Part shown: positions 20,144 through 31,040 of the stretch, piece after piece
Numbering within the stretch: the first letter of the stretch is position 1
How the letters are laid out: each line of letters opens with the position of its first letter
The notes under the pieces: generated by a model
The model's input: the letters and a program-made list of their open reading frames with translations, nothing else
Told to the model about the DNA's origin: nothing
The model's database searches: none
Assembly (NCBI RefSeq): GCF_002837185.1
Contig: NZ_KZ477990.1
Coordinates: forward strand, 186,001 to 250,000
Origin: Pseudomonas fluorescens
GTDB lineage: Bacteria > Pseudomonadota > Gammaproteobacteria > Pseudomonadales > Pseudomonadaceae
Length of the DNA stretch: 64,000 bases
Direction of reading: 5' to 3'
Position numbers and translations under genes: made by a program

Positions 20144-21183
20144 GCCAGCCATTACTGCTGAACCTGCGCAATCTGGCATGCGGCTATCAAGATCAACGAG
20201 TGGTGCAGAACCTCAACTTGCACCTCAACGCGGGTGACATCGGCTGCCTGCTCGGCTCCTCGGGCTGCGGCAAGACCACCACCCTGCGCGCCATTGCCGG
20301 TTTTGAGCCGGTGCACGAAGGCGAAATCAGCCTGGCGGGCGAAGTGATCTCCAGTGCCGGTTTCACACTGGCACCGGAGAAACGTCGTATCGGCATGGTG
20401 TTCCAGGATTACGCGTTGTTTCCTCATTTGAGCGTGGCCGACAACATCGCCTTCGGTATCCGCAAGCACCCGCACAAAGACCGCGTGGTCGCCGAGTTGC
20501 TGGAACTGGTCAACCTCAAAGACCTGGGCAAACGCTTCCCCCACGAGCTATCCGGTGGACAGCAACAACGCGTTGCCCTCGCCCGCGCCTTGGCGCCGGA
20601 ACCGCAACTGCTGCTGCTGGACGAACCCTTTTCCAACCTGGATGGCGAACTGCGGCGCAAGCTCAGCCATGAAGTGCGCGACATTCTCAAGGCGCGCGGC
20701 ACCAGTGCGATCCTGGTCACCCATGATCAGGAGGAAGCCTTCGCCGTCAGCGACCATGTGGGCGTTTTCAAGGAGGGTCGTCTTGAGCAATGGGATACGC
20801 CCTACAACCTCTATCACGAGCCGCAGACGCCTTATGTGGCCAGCTTTATCGGCCAGGGCTACTTCATTCGCGGCCAATTGAGCTCGCCGGAGTCCGTCAG
20901 CACCGAGCTGGGCGAACTGCGTGGCAACCGTGCCTATACCTGGCCGACCGGTGGCGCGGTGGATGTATTGCTGCGACCGGATGACATCGTCTACGCACCG
21001 AACAGTGCGCTGAAAGCGCGGATTGTCGGCAAGACCTTCCTCGGCGCATCAACGCTATACCGCCTGCAACTTGCGACGGGCGCGCAGTTGGAGTCGATTT
21101 TTCCCAGCCATGTCGATCAGCAGGTCGGCGCGGATGTGGGCATTCGAGTGGCTGCCGAGCACCTGGTGCTGTTCCAGGCGTAA
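20140..21183 (+). CDS. ABC transporter ATP-binding protein (Fbp/Pot type), orphan
   Basis: A 347-residue ATPase of the iron/polyamine/sulfate-importer class. Walker [10 protein letters not shown] is at about residues 39-47, the signature [15 protein letters not shown] near 141, Walker [18 protein letters not shown] follows, and the switch His lies in [12 protein letters not shown]-terminal TOBE-like domain extends from about 240. No permease or binding-protein gene is adjacent, yet translation is coupled to argF by an ATGA overlap. P. aeruginosa has the same pair (PA3537-PA3538). It may energise a permease encoded elsewhere. Confidence 0.9.
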   Translation: MSQPLLLNLRNLACGYQDQRVVQNLNLHLNAGDIGCLLGSSGCGKTTTLRAIAGFEPVHEGEISLAGEVISSAGFTLAPEKRRIGMVFQDYALFPHLSVADNIAFGIRKHPHKDRVVAELLELVNLKDLGKRFPHELSGGQQQRVALARALAPEPQLLLLDEPFSNLDGELRRKLSHEVRDILKARGTSAILVTHDQEEAFAVSDHVGVFKEGRLEQWDTPYNLYHEPQTPYVASFIGQGYFIRGQLSSPESVSTELGELRGNRAYTWPTGGAVDVLLRPDDIVYAPNSALKARIVGKTFLGASTLYRLQLATGAQLESIFPSHVDQQVGADVGIRVAAEHLVLFQA

Positions 21184-21212
21184 GCAGCCAGCTGGCGAAA
21201 CCGGCTTGAACA

Positions 21213-21302
21213 TGTGGGAGGGGGCTTACCCCCGATTGCAGTGGGTCAGCTACAGATAAGCTGATTGACCCAGCGCTATCGGGGGCAAGCCCCCTCCCAC
21301 AT
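21213..21302. repeat. REPIN (two inverted REP units)
   Basis: GTGGGAGGGGGCTTACCCCC at the left and GGGGGCAAGCCCCCTCCCAC at the right, each a hairpin, face each other around about 40 bp. It lies between the convergent ABC ATPase and ybaK genes and may end both transcripts. Confidence 0.9.
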
Positions 21303-21325
21303 TTTGATCTCTACAGGGCTGATCA

Positions 21326-21796
21326 TCAGGCCCTGCCAATCGGCGCGAACTTCGCTTGGGTATGTTCAGCCAACACACCGGCCGGCAGCTCGACTTCAAG
21401 CCCGCGCCGGCCAGCACTGACGAAAATCGTCGCAAACGGCTGCGCCGTCACATCGATGAACGTGCGCAATCGCTTCTTTTGCCCCAAGGGGCTGATACCG
21501 CCCAATAGATACCCGGTGGAACGCTGCGCGGCCGCCGGGTCGGCCATTTCGACTTTTTTCACGCCTGCCGCATTCGCCAGGGCTTTGAGATCCAGACTTC
21601 CGACGACCGGCACGACGGCCACCAGCAATTCGCCCTTCTCACTGCTGGCCAGCAACGTCTTGAACACCTGCGCCGGGTCGAGGCCCAATTTTTCCGCGGC
21701 CTCCAGGCCGTACGACGCCGCCTTGGGATCATGTTCATAACTATGGATACGATGTTCGGCGCGAACTTTTTTCAACAAGTCCAGGGCAGGGGTCAT
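21326..21796 (-). CDS. ybaK: Cys-tRNA(Pro) deacylase YbaK/EbsC type
   Basis: Trans-editing enzyme that hydrolyses cysteine mischarged on tRNA-Pro. The 156 residues form a single YbaK/aa-tRNA deacylase domain, with the conserved Lys in QVFKTL and the segments [25 protein letters not shown] and [11 protein letters not shown]. Length is normal. It is a single gene, convergent with the ABC ATPase. Confidence 0.93.
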   Translation of the reverse strand: MTPALDLLKKVRAEHRIHSYEHDPKAASYGLEAAEKLGLDPAQVFKTLLASSEKGELLVAVVPVVGSLDLKALANAAGVKKVEMADPAAAQRSTGYLLGGISPLGQKKRLRTFIDVTAQPFATIFVSAGRRGLEVELPAGVLAEHTQAKFAPIGRA

Positions 21797-22122
21797 GTGG
21801 GCTCCGAGAGTGCAAACTGACGCTCAATTCTAGGCCAAGCTCGCACAAAACGCTCTAGCGCAGTCGTTTACGCGCACGGATACCTGGCCCACCCCATGAT
21901 CATTCACCCTACCAATAGTTATGAAATGACCTACCGTTCACTTTCGACCTTTGACAGCGGTCATTCTTGTCTATATTTTTTCGTTTCCGAATACTGTAGG
22001 AATAGCTCCCCAGTACTCGAGCAGTAAGCCGTGGCGCAGGATGGGGATCCTCGTCACGGTGAAAATCGCGCAACCGCCCGTTGAGACGGTGCGCCAGACA
22101 AGAACAACAACTGAGGTTTTCC
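21797..22122. promoter_or_regulatory. glpF promoter region with a candidate GlpR site
   Basis: A 326-bp gap with no gene. TTTCGTTTCCGAA at 21979-21991 is a TTCG-N4-CGAA dyad next to an AT-rich TATATTTTTT stretch, placed where a GlpR operator or promoter would be expected. A TGAGG Shine-Dalgarno precedes the glpF ATG. Confidence 0.45.
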
Positions 22123-22980
22123 ATGACAACTGCTCTTCAACAGCCTTCACTTTCGAGCCAATGCATGGCCGAATTCCTCGGCACTGCGCTGCTGATCTTC
22201 TTCGGTACCGGATGCGTCGCTGCGCTCAAGGTCGCGGGTGCGAGCTTTGGCTTATGGGAAATCAGCATCATCTGGGGCATCGGCGTCAGCATGGCGATCT
22301 ACCTGAGTGCCGGTATCTCCGGGGCTCACCTCAATCCGGCGGTGAGTATCGCCCTGTGTATTTTCGCCGACTTCGAAAAACGCAAACTGCCCTTCTATAT
22401 CCTCGCCCAAATCGCCGGGGCCTTCTGTTCCGCCGCGCTGGTGTACACGCTCTATAGCAATCTTTTTTTCGATTACGAACAAACTCACCACATGGTGCGT
22501 GGCTCCCAGGCCAGCCTGGAATTGGCCTCGGTGTTTTCCACCTATCCTCATGCACTGCTGAGTACGGCCCAGGCATTCCTGGTGGAAATGGTCATCACGG
22601 CAATTCTGATGGGCGTGATCATGGCCCTGACGGACGATAACAATGGCCTGCCACGCGGTCCGTTGGCTCCGCTGCTGATCGGCCTGTTGATCGCCGTGAT
22701 TGGCAGCGCCATGGGGCCGTTGACCGGCTTTGCGATGAACCCGGCGCGGGATTTCGGGCCCAAGCTGATGACCTTTTTCGCCGGCTGGGGTGAAATGGCC
22801 TTTACTGGCGGCCGCGATATTCCTTACTTCCTGGTACCTATTTTCGCGCCGATTGTCGGTGCATGCCTTGGCGCTGCCGCGTATCGCGGGCTGATTGCCC
22901 GTCATCTGCCGAGCGCCGCACCTGCTATTGCTGAAGAAACAACTGACACGGCTGTCAACGGCAAGACGCGTATTTCCTGA
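22123..22980 (+). CDS. glpF: glycerol facilitator (aquaglyceroporin)
   Basis: Inner-membrane channel for glycerol entry. The 285 residues have six membrane segments and the two NPA half-helix motifs, GAHLNPAVSIAL (about 66-77) and AMNPARDFGP (about 204-213), typical of the MIP family with the glyceroporin Asp after the second NPAR. The Thr/Ala-rich tail is cytoplasmic. The ATG at 22123 has TGAGG upstream; the longer in-frame extension is unconserved. It is first gene of the glycerol cluster. Confidence 0.96.
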   Translation: MTTALQQPSLSSQCMAEFLGTALLIFFGTGCVAALKVAGASFGLWEISIIWGIGVSMAIYLSAGISGAHLNPAVSIALCIFADFEKRKLPFYILAQIAGAFCSAALVYTLYSNLFFDYEQTHHMVRGSQASLELASVFSTYPHALLSTAQAFLVEMVITAILMGVIMALTDDNNGLPRGPLAPLLIGLLIAVIGSAMGPLTGFAMNPARDFGPKLMTFFAGWGEMAFTGGRDIPYFLVPIFAPIVGACLGAAAYRGLIARHLPSAAPAIAEETTDTAVNGKTRIS

Positions 22981-24567
<1,587 letters not shown>

Positions 24568-24650
24568 GCCAACGTCAGGTTGTAACTGGCAGGGAGCGGA
24601 TTCCTGCGTCATCATGGGCCACTTTTGTATGGCAGCCCAAAGGACGCCCC

Positions 24651-25406
24651 ATGAATCTGCCTCCCCGCCAACAACAAATCCTCGAACTGGTCCGCGAACG
24701 CGGCTACGTCAGTATCGAGGAAATGGCGCAGCTGTTCGTTGTCACCCCGCAAACCATCCGCCGCGATATCAACCAGCTGGCGGACGCCAATCTGCTGCGC
24801 CGCTACCACGGCGGCGCGGCCTATGACTCCAGCGTCGAGAACACCGCGTACGCCATGCGAGCCGACCAGATGCGCGATGAAAAGCAGCGTATCGGCGAAG
24901 CCATCGCGGCGCAGATTCCCGATCACGCTTCGTTGTTCATCAATATCGGCACCACCACCGAATCCATCGCCCGGGCGTTGCTCAATCACCATCACCTCAA
25001 AATCATCACCAACAATCTCAACGTCGCCACCATGCTCAGTGCCAAGGACGACTTCGACGTACTGCTGACCGGCGGCAATGTGCGTCGCGACGGCGGTGTG
25101 GTTGGCCAGGCCAGCGTCGATTTCATCAACCAGTTCAAGGTCGACTTTGCGCTGGTGGGTATCAGCGGCATCGATGAAGATGGCAGCCTGCTCGACTTCG
25201 ACTATCAGGAAGTGCGGGTCTCCCAGGCGATTATCGCCAATGCGCGGCAAGTGATCCTGGCGGCGGACTCCAGCAAATTCGGGCGCAATGCCATGATTCG
25301 TTTGGGGCCGATCAGCCTGGTGGATTGCCTGGTGACGGACCAGCAGCCGGTGCCGGCGCTGGTGCAAGTGCTGAATGAGCATAAGGTTCGTCTGGAAGTC
25401 GTTTAG
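24651..25406 (+). CDS. glpR: glycerol-3-phosphate regulon repressor, DeoR family
   Basis: Represses the glp genes until glycerol-3-phosphate binds. The 251 residues have an N-terminal DeoR winged helix ([27 protein letters not shown]...[21 protein letters not shown], residues about 3-55) and a C-terminal sugar-phosphate-binding domain ([26 protein letters not shown]). AAGGA precedes the ATG. It sits between glpK and glpD, as in P. aeruginosa and P. putida. Confidence 0.95.
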   Translation: MNLPPRQQQILELVRERGYVSIEEMAQLFVVTPQTIRRDINQLADANLLRRYHGGAAYDSSVENTAYAMRADQMRDEKQRIGEAIAAQIPDHASLFINIGTTTESIARALLNHHHLKIITNNLNVATMLSAKDDFDVLLTGGNVRRDGGVVGQASVDFINQFKVDFALVGISGIDEDGSLLDFDYQEVRVSQAIIANARQVILAADSSKFGRNAMIRLGPISLVDCLVTDQQPVPALVQVLNEHKVRLEVV

Positions 25407-25421
25407 CGCCTGGCCGGTCCC

Positions 25422-25496
25422 CATCGGGGGCAAGCCCCCTCCCACATTTCAATGGCGTCGCACATCCGAGTGTGGGAGGGGGCTTGCCCCCGATGG
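25422..25496. repeat. REP doublet, outward arrangement
   Basis: ATCGGGGGCAAGCCCCCTCC on the left and GGAGGGGGCTTGCCCCCGAT on the right are only about 25 bp apart and point the opposite way from the other doublets in the window. It lies between glpR and glpD. Confidence 0.85.
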
Positions 25497-25634
25497 CGAT
25501 TTATCCGGCCCTCAGTTTCTTGCGCCTTCCCCCGGCTCATGTTCACAAATTTTCCTTTTCCCGCGCTTCGATGAGTTTTTTCAATCGAAGTCGGCTGGCT
25601 GTGCCCGCGTTTATCAGCTACCATTTTCGCAAAT

Positions 25635-25648
25635 GAACATTAATGTTC
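25635..25648. promoter_or_regulatory. candidate GlpR operator before glpD
   Basis: GAACATTAATGTTC is a perfect 14-bp palindrome within ATGAACATTAATGTTCGAAT. The half-site ATGTTCGA resembles the E. coli GlpR half-site. It lies about 36 bp before the glpD ATG, where a repressor would block transcription. Confidence 0.6.
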
Positions 25649-25683
25649 GAATTCCAATACGAAAAGATCGCGAGGCCAAGCCG

Positions 25684-27222
25684 ATGAACCCTTCTACCTT
25701 GCCTGCCCCACCGCTTGCCGAAGTCTATGATGTCGCCGTTATCGGCGGCGGGATCAATGGCGTCGGCATTGCAGCAGACGCAGCCGGTCGCGGTTTGTCG
25801 GTATTCCTTTGCGAAAAGGACGACCTGGCCAGCCACACCTCCTCCGCCAGCAGCAAGCTGATCCACGGTGGCCTGCGCTACCTGGAGCATTACGAGTTCC
25901 GTCTGGTACGCGAAGCCCTGGCCGAGCGTGAAGTGCTGCTGGCGAAGGCCCCGCACATCGTCAAGCAGATGCGCTTCGTGCTGCCGCACCGTCCGCACCT
26001 GCGCCCGGCCTGGATGATTCGTGCCGGCCTGTTCCTGTATGACCACTTGGGCAAGCGCGAGAAACTGGCCGGCTCCAAAAGCCTCAAGTTCGGTGCCGAC
26101 AGCCCGCTGAAAAGCGAAATCACCAAAGGCTTCGAATACTCCGACTGCTGGGTCGACGACGCCCGCCTCGTGGTGCTCAACGCCATGGCCGCACGTGAGA
26201 AAGGCGCCCATATCCACACCCAGACCCGCTGCATCAGCGCACACCGCAGTAACGGCCTGTGGGAAATGAACATGGAGCGCGCCGATGGCAGCCTGTTCTC
26301 GATCCGCGCCCGGGCGTTGGTAAACGCTGCAGGCCCGTGGGTCGCCAAGTTCATCAAGGAGGATCTGAAGCTGGATTCGCCTTACGGTATCCGCCTGATC
26401 CAGGGCAGCCACCTGATCGTGCCGAAACTCTACGAAGGGGCGCATGCGCACATTTTGCAGAACGAGGACCAGCGCATCGTCTTCACTATTCCGTACCTGA
26501 ATCACCTGACCATCATCGGCACTACCGACCGTGAATACACCGGCGACCCGGCTGCAGTTGCGATCACCGAAGGTGAAACCGACTACATGCTCAAGGTGGT
26601 CAACGCGCACTTCAAGAAACAGCTGAGCCGTGACGATATCGTCCACACCTACTCGGGCGTACGCCCGTTGTGCAACGACGAATCGGATAACCCGTCGGCC
26701 ATTACCCGCGACTACACCCTGTCGCTGTCCGGCGCTGCCGGCGAGGCTCCGATCCTGTCGGTGTTCGGCGGCAAGCTGACCACGTATCGCAAGCTGGCGG
26801 AATCGGCCATGGCGCAACTGGCGCCGTACTTCACGCAAATGCGCCCCAGCTGGACCGCCAAGGCCAGCTTGCCCGGCGGCGAAGACATGAGCACGCCAGA
26901 AGCCTTGGCCGAGGCCATTCGCAGCAAGTTCGACTGGGTGCCGAGCGAGATCGCCCGTCGCTGGTCGACCACCTACGGCAGCCGCACCTGGCGCCTGCTC
27001 GAAGGGGTGCAGACCCTGGCTGATCTGGGTGAGCACCTGGGAGGCGGGCTCTACACCCGTGAAGTCGATTACCTGTGCGCTGAAGAATGGGTGACGCAGC
27101 CTCAGGACGTGCTGTGGCGCCGTACCAAGCTGGGCCTGTTCACCACGGCGGCGGAACAGGACAACCTGCAACGCTACCTGTCCAAGGTTGAACAGAACCG
27201 CAGCAAGATCGAAGCGGCCTGA
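25684..27222 (+). CDS. glpD: aerobic glycerol-3-phosphate dehydrogenase
   Basis: Membrane-associated FAD enzyme that oxidises glycerol-3-phosphate to dihydroxyacetone phosphate and feeds electrons to quinone. The 512 residues show the FAD-binding dinucleotide fold YDVAVIGGGINGVGIAADAAGRG at about 15-37, the SSASSKLIHGGLRYLEH motif, and the C-terminal DAO_C region. The ATG at 25684 with CGAGG upstream is the real start. An open extension upstream runs back through the operator and REP doublet into glpR and is not coding. Confidence 0.97.
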   Translation: MNPSTLPAPPLAEVYDVAVIGGGINGVGIAADAAGRGLSVFLCEKDDLASHTSSASSKLIHGGLRYLEHYEFRLVREALAEREVLLAKAPHIVKQMRFVLPHRPHLRPAWMIRAGLFLYDHLGKREKLAGSKSLKFGADSPLKSEITKGFEYSDCWVDDARLVVLNAMAAREKGAHIHTQTRCISAHRSNGLWEMNMERADGSLFSIRARALVNAAGPWVAKFIKEDLKLDSPYGIRLIQGSHLIVPKLYEGAHAHILQNEDQRIVFTIPYLNHLTIIGTTDREYTGDPAAVAITEGETDYMLKVVNAHFKKQLSRDDIVHTYSGVRPLCNDESDNPSAITRDYTLSLSGAAGEAPILSVFGGKLTTYRKLAESAMAQLAPYFTQMRPSWTAKASLPGGEDMSTPEALAEAIRSKFDWVPSEIARRWSTTYGSRTWRLLEGVQTLADLGEHLGGGLYTREVDYLCAEEWVTQPQDVLWRRTKLGLFTTAAEQDNLQRYLSKVEQNRSKIEAA

Positions 27223-27237
27223 CACCCTCCCGACACC

Positions 27238-27334
27238 GTAGGAGCGAGCTTGCTCGCGAAAGACCCGAAAGCGCCGCGTTTATCCAGAATAACCGCGGTG
27301 CTTTTGCGTTCTTCGCGAGCAAGCTCGCTCCTAC
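27238..27334. repeat. inverted REP pair, TAGGAGCGAGC type
   Basis: GTAGGAGCGAGCTTGCTCGC at the left and GCGAGCAAGCTCGCTCCTAC at the right form the ends of an almost continuous 97-bp palindrome. This REP class differs from the GTGGGAGG class. It follows glpD. Confidence 0.85.
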
Positions 27335-27351
27335 CGTCAGCAGGCTTGAGA

Positions 27352-27365
27352 TTCGGTTTTCCGAA
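27352..27365. promoter_or_regulatory. AauR-type binding box 1
   Basis: TTCGGTTTTCCGAA is an exact match to the TTCGG-N4-CCGAA inverted repeat described for AauR in P. putida. It lies about 110-120 bp upstream of the sigma54 promoter. Confidence 0.8.
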
Positions 27366-27383
27366 CGCTATACAGTCTCTCTA

Positions 27384-27397
27384 TTCGGTTAGCCGTA
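27384..27397. promoter_or_regulatory. AauR-type binding box 2 (imperfect)
   Basis: TTCGGTTAGCCGTA keeps TTCGG-N4-CCG and differs in the last two bases. It lies 32 bp (three helical turns) after box 1. Confidence 0.65.
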
Positions 27398-27473
27398 TCC
27401 AGGAAGCAAACCGCAACCGTCATACAAAGTTAATACTCATATAAATCATGCACTTAATCTTTTATTTGCGGTA

Positions 27474-27489
27474 TGGCACGACTCATGCT
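27474..27489 (+). promoter_or_regulatory. sigma54 promoter of the glutamate/aspartate transporter operon
   Basis: TGGCACGACTCATGCT has the invariant GG and GC separated by exactly 10 bases. It is preceded by two AauR-type boxes, the layout expected for activation by the NtrC-family regulator encoded downstream. The leader to the gltI ATG is about 100 nt. Confidence 0.82.
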
Positions 27490-27600
27490 CTACACTTCCT
27501 GACGATTGCCTGACACGCTTCAGGAGCCGTCAAGGCATTCGCTGCACAACAGAGCCGTTTAGCTGGCTTCATAAAAAAAACAAATGTCGAGGAAGTATTG

Positions 27601-28527
27601 ATGCGCATCGTTCCCCATATCCTGGGCGCAGCTATCGCTGCTGCTCTGATCAGCACTCCAGTTTTCGCCGCCGAACTCACCGGCACGCTGAAGAAAATCA
27701 ACGACTCCGGCACTATCACTCTCGCTCACCGCGACAGCTCCATCCCGTTTTCCTACATCGCGGATGCCTCGGGCAAGCCTGTGGGCTACTCCCACGACAT
27801 TCAGTTGGCCGTCGTTGAACAACTGAAAAAAGACCTGAACAAACCCGACCTTAAAGCCAAGTACAACCTGGTGACCTCGCAAACCCGTATCCCGCTGATC
27901 CAGAACGGCACCGCGGATCTCGAATGCGGCTCCACCACCAACAACGCCGAACGCGCCCAGCAAGTCGACTTCACCGTCAACATCTTCGAAATCGGCACCC
28001 GTCTGCTGGTCAAGAAAGACAAGGAAGGCAAGCCGTCCTACGCTGACTTTGCTGACCTGAAAGGCAAAAATGTCGTGACCACCGCCGGCACCACGTCCGA
28101 GCGCATCATCAAGGCGATGAACGCCGACAAGCAGATGGGCATGAACGTTATCTCCGCCAAAGACCACGGCGAATCCTTCCAGATGCTCGAAAGCGGCCGT
28201 GCCGTCGCGTTCATGATGGACGACGCCCTGCTGGCCGGTGAAGAAGCCAAGGCCAAGAAGCCGGACGACTGGGTCATCACCGGTACTCCGCAGTCGTTTG
28301 AAGCCTATGCCTGCATGGTTCGCAAAGGCGACCCGGACTTCAAGAAAGCCGTGGATGACGCCATCGTCGCCCTGTACAAGTCCGGTGAGATCAACAAGAT
28401 CTACGCCAAATGGTTCGAAAGCCCGATCCCACCGAAAGGCCTGAACCTGAACTTCCCGATGAGCGACAAGGTCAAGGAGCTGATCGCCAACCCAAGCGAC
28501 AAACCAGCGCCTGAAGTAAAAATCTGA
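27601..28527 (+). CDS. gltI: glutamate/aspartate ABC transporter, periplasmic binding protein (AatJ/GltI)
   Basis: Captures acidic amino acids in the periplasm for import. The 308 residues begin with a signal peptide cleaved after about residue 22 (TPVFA|AEL), followed by a family 3 solute-binding fold (LTGTLKKINDSGTITLAHRD, GYSHDIQLAVVEQL, DLECGSTTNNAERAQQVDFT). GAGGAA precedes the ATG at 27601; a TTG one codon earlier is not needed. It is the first and probably most expressed gene of the operon. It corresponds to aatJ of P. putida. Confidence 0.94.
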   Translation: MRIVPHILGAAIAAALISTPVFAAELTGTLKKINDSGTITLAHRDSSIPFSYIADASGKPVGYSHDIQLAVVEQLKKDLNKPDLKAKYNLVTSQTRIPLIQNGTADLECGSTTNNAERAQQVDFTVNIFEIGTRLLVKKDKEGKPSYADFADLKGKNVVTTAGTTSERIIKAMNADKQMGMNVISAKDHGESFQMLESGRAVAFMMDDALLAGEEAKAKKPDDWVITGTPQSFEAYACMVRKGDPDFKKAVDDAIVALYKSGEINKIYAKWFESPIPPKGLNLNFPMSDKVKELIANPSDKPAPEVKI

Positions 28528-28546
28528 TACCTGACTAAGCTTATCT

Positions 28547-28572
28547 CCTGAGGGAGCCAACCCTCCCTCAGG
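28547..28572 (+). other. intercistronic hairpin between binding-protein and permease genes
   Basis: CCTGAGGGAG and CTCCCTCAGG form a perfect 10-bp stem with a six-base loop and no T run. Such hairpins after binding-protein genes commonly stabilise the upstream message and lower expression of the permease genes. Confidence 0.75.
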
Positions 28573-28720
28573 CGTCTGTTACTACCTGCTGGCTTTAACT
28601 TGGAACACTCGACCTGGCGGTTTTCGAGCCGATCGTGTGTGCCTGGCGTTCAACGTCAGGTGGGAAATGGCATTCCCCAAGCGGGTGCTTGTACATCGAT
28701 CGATTTCGGGGGAGACCCTA

Positions 28721-29467
28721 ATGAATTACAACTGGGACTGGGGCGTGTTCTTCAAGTCCACCGGCGTTGGCAGCGAGACCTATCTCGACTGGTACATCGC
28801 CGGCCTGGGCTGGACCATCGCCATCGCTGTCGTGGCATGGATTATCGCCTTGTTGCTGGGCTCCATTCTGGGGGTCATGCGCACCGTACCGAACCGCCTC
28901 GTATCGGGCATCGCGACCTGCTACGTGGAACTGTTTCGTAACGTGCCGCTGCTGGTTCAGCTGTTTATCTGGTACTTCCTGGTACCCGACCTGCTGCCGC
29001 AGAACCTGCAGGACTGGTACAAGCAAGACCTCAACCCGACCACCTCGGCCTACCTGAGCGTCGTCGTATGCCTGGGCCTGTTCACCGCCGCCCGTGTGTG
29101 TGAACAAGTGCGCACCGGCATCCAGGCGCTGCCCCGTGGCCAGGAAGCCGCAGCCCGCGCCATGGGCTTCAAGCTGCCGCAGATCTACTGGAACGTGCTG
29201 CTGCCCCAGGCTTATCGCATCATCATCCCGCCGCTTACCTCGGAATTCCTCAACGTGTTCAAGAACTCCTCCGTGGCGTCCTTGATCGGCTTGATGGAAC
29301 TGCTGGCGCAAACCAAGCAGACCGCCGAGTTTTCGGCCAACCTGTTTGAAGCCTTCACCCTGGCCACGCTGATCTACTTCACCCTGAACATGAGCCTGAT
29401 GCTGCTGATGCGCGTGGTCGAGAAGAAAGTCGCAGTGCCCGGCCTGATCTCCGTGGGGGGTAAATAA
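28721..29467 (+). CDS. gltJ: glutamate/aspartate ABC transporter permease GltJ
   Basis: One of two inner-membrane permease subunits. The 248 residues have several hydrophobic helices and the polar amino acid permease signature (RTGIQALPRGQEAAARAMGFKLPQIYWNVLLPQA, the EAA loop that contacts the ATPase). The ATG at 28721 follows a GGGGGAG site; upstream in-frame codons are not conserved. Its stop overlaps the next start (TAATG). Confidence 0.94.
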   Translation: MNYNWDWGVFFKSTGVGSETYLDWYIAGLGWTIAIAVVAWIIALLLGSILGVMRTVPNRLVSGIATCYVELFRNVPLLVQLFIWYFLVPDLLPQNLQDWYKQDLNPTTSAYLSVVVCLGLFTAARVCEQVRTGIQALPRGQEAAARAMGFKLPQIYWNVLLPQAYRIIIPPLTSEFLNVFKNSSVASLIGLMELLAQTKQTAEFSANLFEAFTLATLIYFTLNMSLMLLMRVVEKKVAVPGLISVGGK

Positions 29468-30138
29468 TGGACTTCGATTTCAGCGGCATCATCCCCGCGA
29501 TCCCGGGCCTGTGGAACGGCATGGTCATGACCTTGCAGTTGATGGTCATGGGCGTGGTCGGCGGCATCGTCCTGGGCACGATCCTCGCGCTGATGCGCCT
29601 GTCGTCCAGCAAGCTGTTGTCCCGCGTGGCCGGCGCCTATGTGAACTACTTCCGTTCGATCCCGCTGCTGCTGGTCATCACCTGGTTCTACCTGGCGGTG
29701 CCGTTCGTGCTGCGCTGGATCACCGGCGAAGACACGCCGATCGGCGCGTTCACCTCCTGCGTCGTGGCGTTCATGATGTTCGAAGCCGCGTACTTCTGTG
29801 AAATCGTACGGGCCGGCGTGCAGTCGATCCCCAAGGGACAGATGGCCGCCGCTCAGGCAATGGGCATGACCTACGGCCAGACCATGCGCCTGATCATCCT
29901 GCCCCAGGCGTTCCGCAAGATGACGCCGTTGCTGCTGCAACAGTCGATCATCCTGTTCCAGGACACTTCGCTGGTCTACACCGTGGGCCTGGTGGATTTC
30001 CTCAACTCCGCCCGCTCCAACGGCGACATCATCGGCCGCTCCAATGAGTTCCTGATCTTCGCCGGTGTCGTCTACTTCATCATCAGCTTTTCCGCCTCGC
30101 TGCTGGTCAAGCGTCTGCAAAAAAGGTTTGCCGTATGA
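29467..30138 (+). CDS. gltK: glutamate/aspartate ABC transporter permease GltK
   Basis: Second permease subunit, 223 residues, with an N-terminal helix and the EAA loop [33 protein letters not shown]. It is coupled at both ends: TAATG with gltJ and ATGA with gltL. It would pair with GltJ as a heterodimer in the membrane. Confidence 0.94.
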   Translation: MDFDFSGIIPAIPGLWNGMVMTLQLMVMGVVGGIVLGTILALMRLSSSKLLSRVAGAYVNYFRSIPLLLVITWFYLAVPFVLRWITGEDTPIGAFTSCVVAFMMFEAAYFCEIVRAGVQSIPKGQMAAAQAMGMTYGQTMRLIILPQAFRKMTPLLLQQSIILFQDTSLVYTVGLVDFLNSARSNGDIIGRSNEFLIFAGVVYFIISFSASLLVKRLQKRFAV

Positions 30139-30869
30139 TCTCTATCAAGAACATCAACAAGTGGTATGGCGACTTCCAGGTGCTGACCGACTGCAGCACC
30201 GAGGTTAAAAAAGGTGAAGTGATCGTGGTGTGCGGGCCGTCGGGCTCGGGCAAATCGACCCTGATCAAGTGCGTCAACGCGCTGGAACCGTTCCAGAAGG
30301 GCGACGTAGTCGTGGACGGCACCTCGATTGCCGACCCGAAGACCAACCTGCCGAAACTGCGCTCGCGCGTGGGCATGGTGTTCCAGCACTTCGAGTTGTT
30401 CCCGCACCTGACCATCACCGAAAACCTGACCATCGCGCAGATCAAGGTGCTGGGCCGCAGCAAGGAAGAAGCCACCCAGAAGGGTCTGCAACTGCTTGAG
30501 CGCGTGGGCCTGTCGGCACACGCCCACAAACATCCTGGCCAACTCTCCGGCGGCCAGCAGCAACGTGTGGCGATTGCCCGCGCCCTGGCCATGGACCCGA
30601 TCGTCATGCTGTTCGACGAGCCGACCTCGGCGCTGGACCCGGAAATGGTCAACGAAGTGCTCGACGTGATGGTGCAACTGGCCCACGAAGGCATGACCAT
30701 GATGTGCGTGACCCACGAAATGGGCTTTGCGCGCAAAGTGGCCGACCGCGTGATCTTCATGGACGCCGGCAAGATCATCGAAGACTGCCCGAAAGAAGAG
30801 TTCTTCGGCGACATCAGCGCCCGCTCCGAACGTGCACAGCACTTCCTTGAGAAAATCCTGCAGCACTAA
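30135..30869 (+). CDS. gltL: glutamate/aspartate ABC transporter ATP-binding protein GltL
   Basis: The ATPase of the transporter, 244 residues. Walker [10 protein letters not shown] is near residues 36-44, the signature [15 protein letters not shown] near 136, Walker [17 protein letters not shown] follows, and the switch His lies in VTHEMGFA. The ATG overlaps the gltK stop in ATGA. It corresponds to aatP. A REPIN follows the stop, separating it from the two-component genes. Confidence 0.95.
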   Translation: MISIKNINKWYGDFQVLTDCSTEVKKGEVIVVCGPSGSGKSTLIKCVNALEPFQKGDVVVDGTSIADPKTNLPKLRSRVGMVFQHFELFPHLTITENLTIAQIKVLGRSKEEATQKGLQLLERVGLSAHAHKHPGQLSGGQQQRVAIARALAMDPIVMLFDEPTSALDPEMVNEVLDVMVQLAHEGMTMMCVTHEMGFARKVADRVIFMDAGKIIEDCPKEEFFGDISARSERAQHFLEKILQH

Positions 30870-30905
30870 GCAATAAACCGCCTCCACTGTAGAAACAGTG
30901 GTCAA

Positions 30906-30994
30906 TGTGGGAGGGGGCTTGCCCCCGATAGCGGTGGATCAGTAACAGATGTACCGACTGACACACTGCTATCGGGGGCAAGCCCCCTCCCACA
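30906..30994. repeat. REPIN
   Basis: TGTGGGAGGGGGCTTGCCCC on the left and GGGGCAAGCCCCCTCCCACA on the right enclose a GACTGACACACTGCTATC-type spacer. It lies between gltL and aauS. Confidence 0.9.
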
Positions 30995-31040
30995 CTGGAC
31001 TGCACAGGCTGGCAGCGCTGGTTGACCCAAGGCATCTGTG

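Noticed and set aside
25375..25683. N-terminal extension of the glpD frame
   Set aside because: It runs through the REP doublet and the GAACATTAATGTTC palindrome, and overlaps glpR; the conserved FAD domain starts just after the ATG at 25684.
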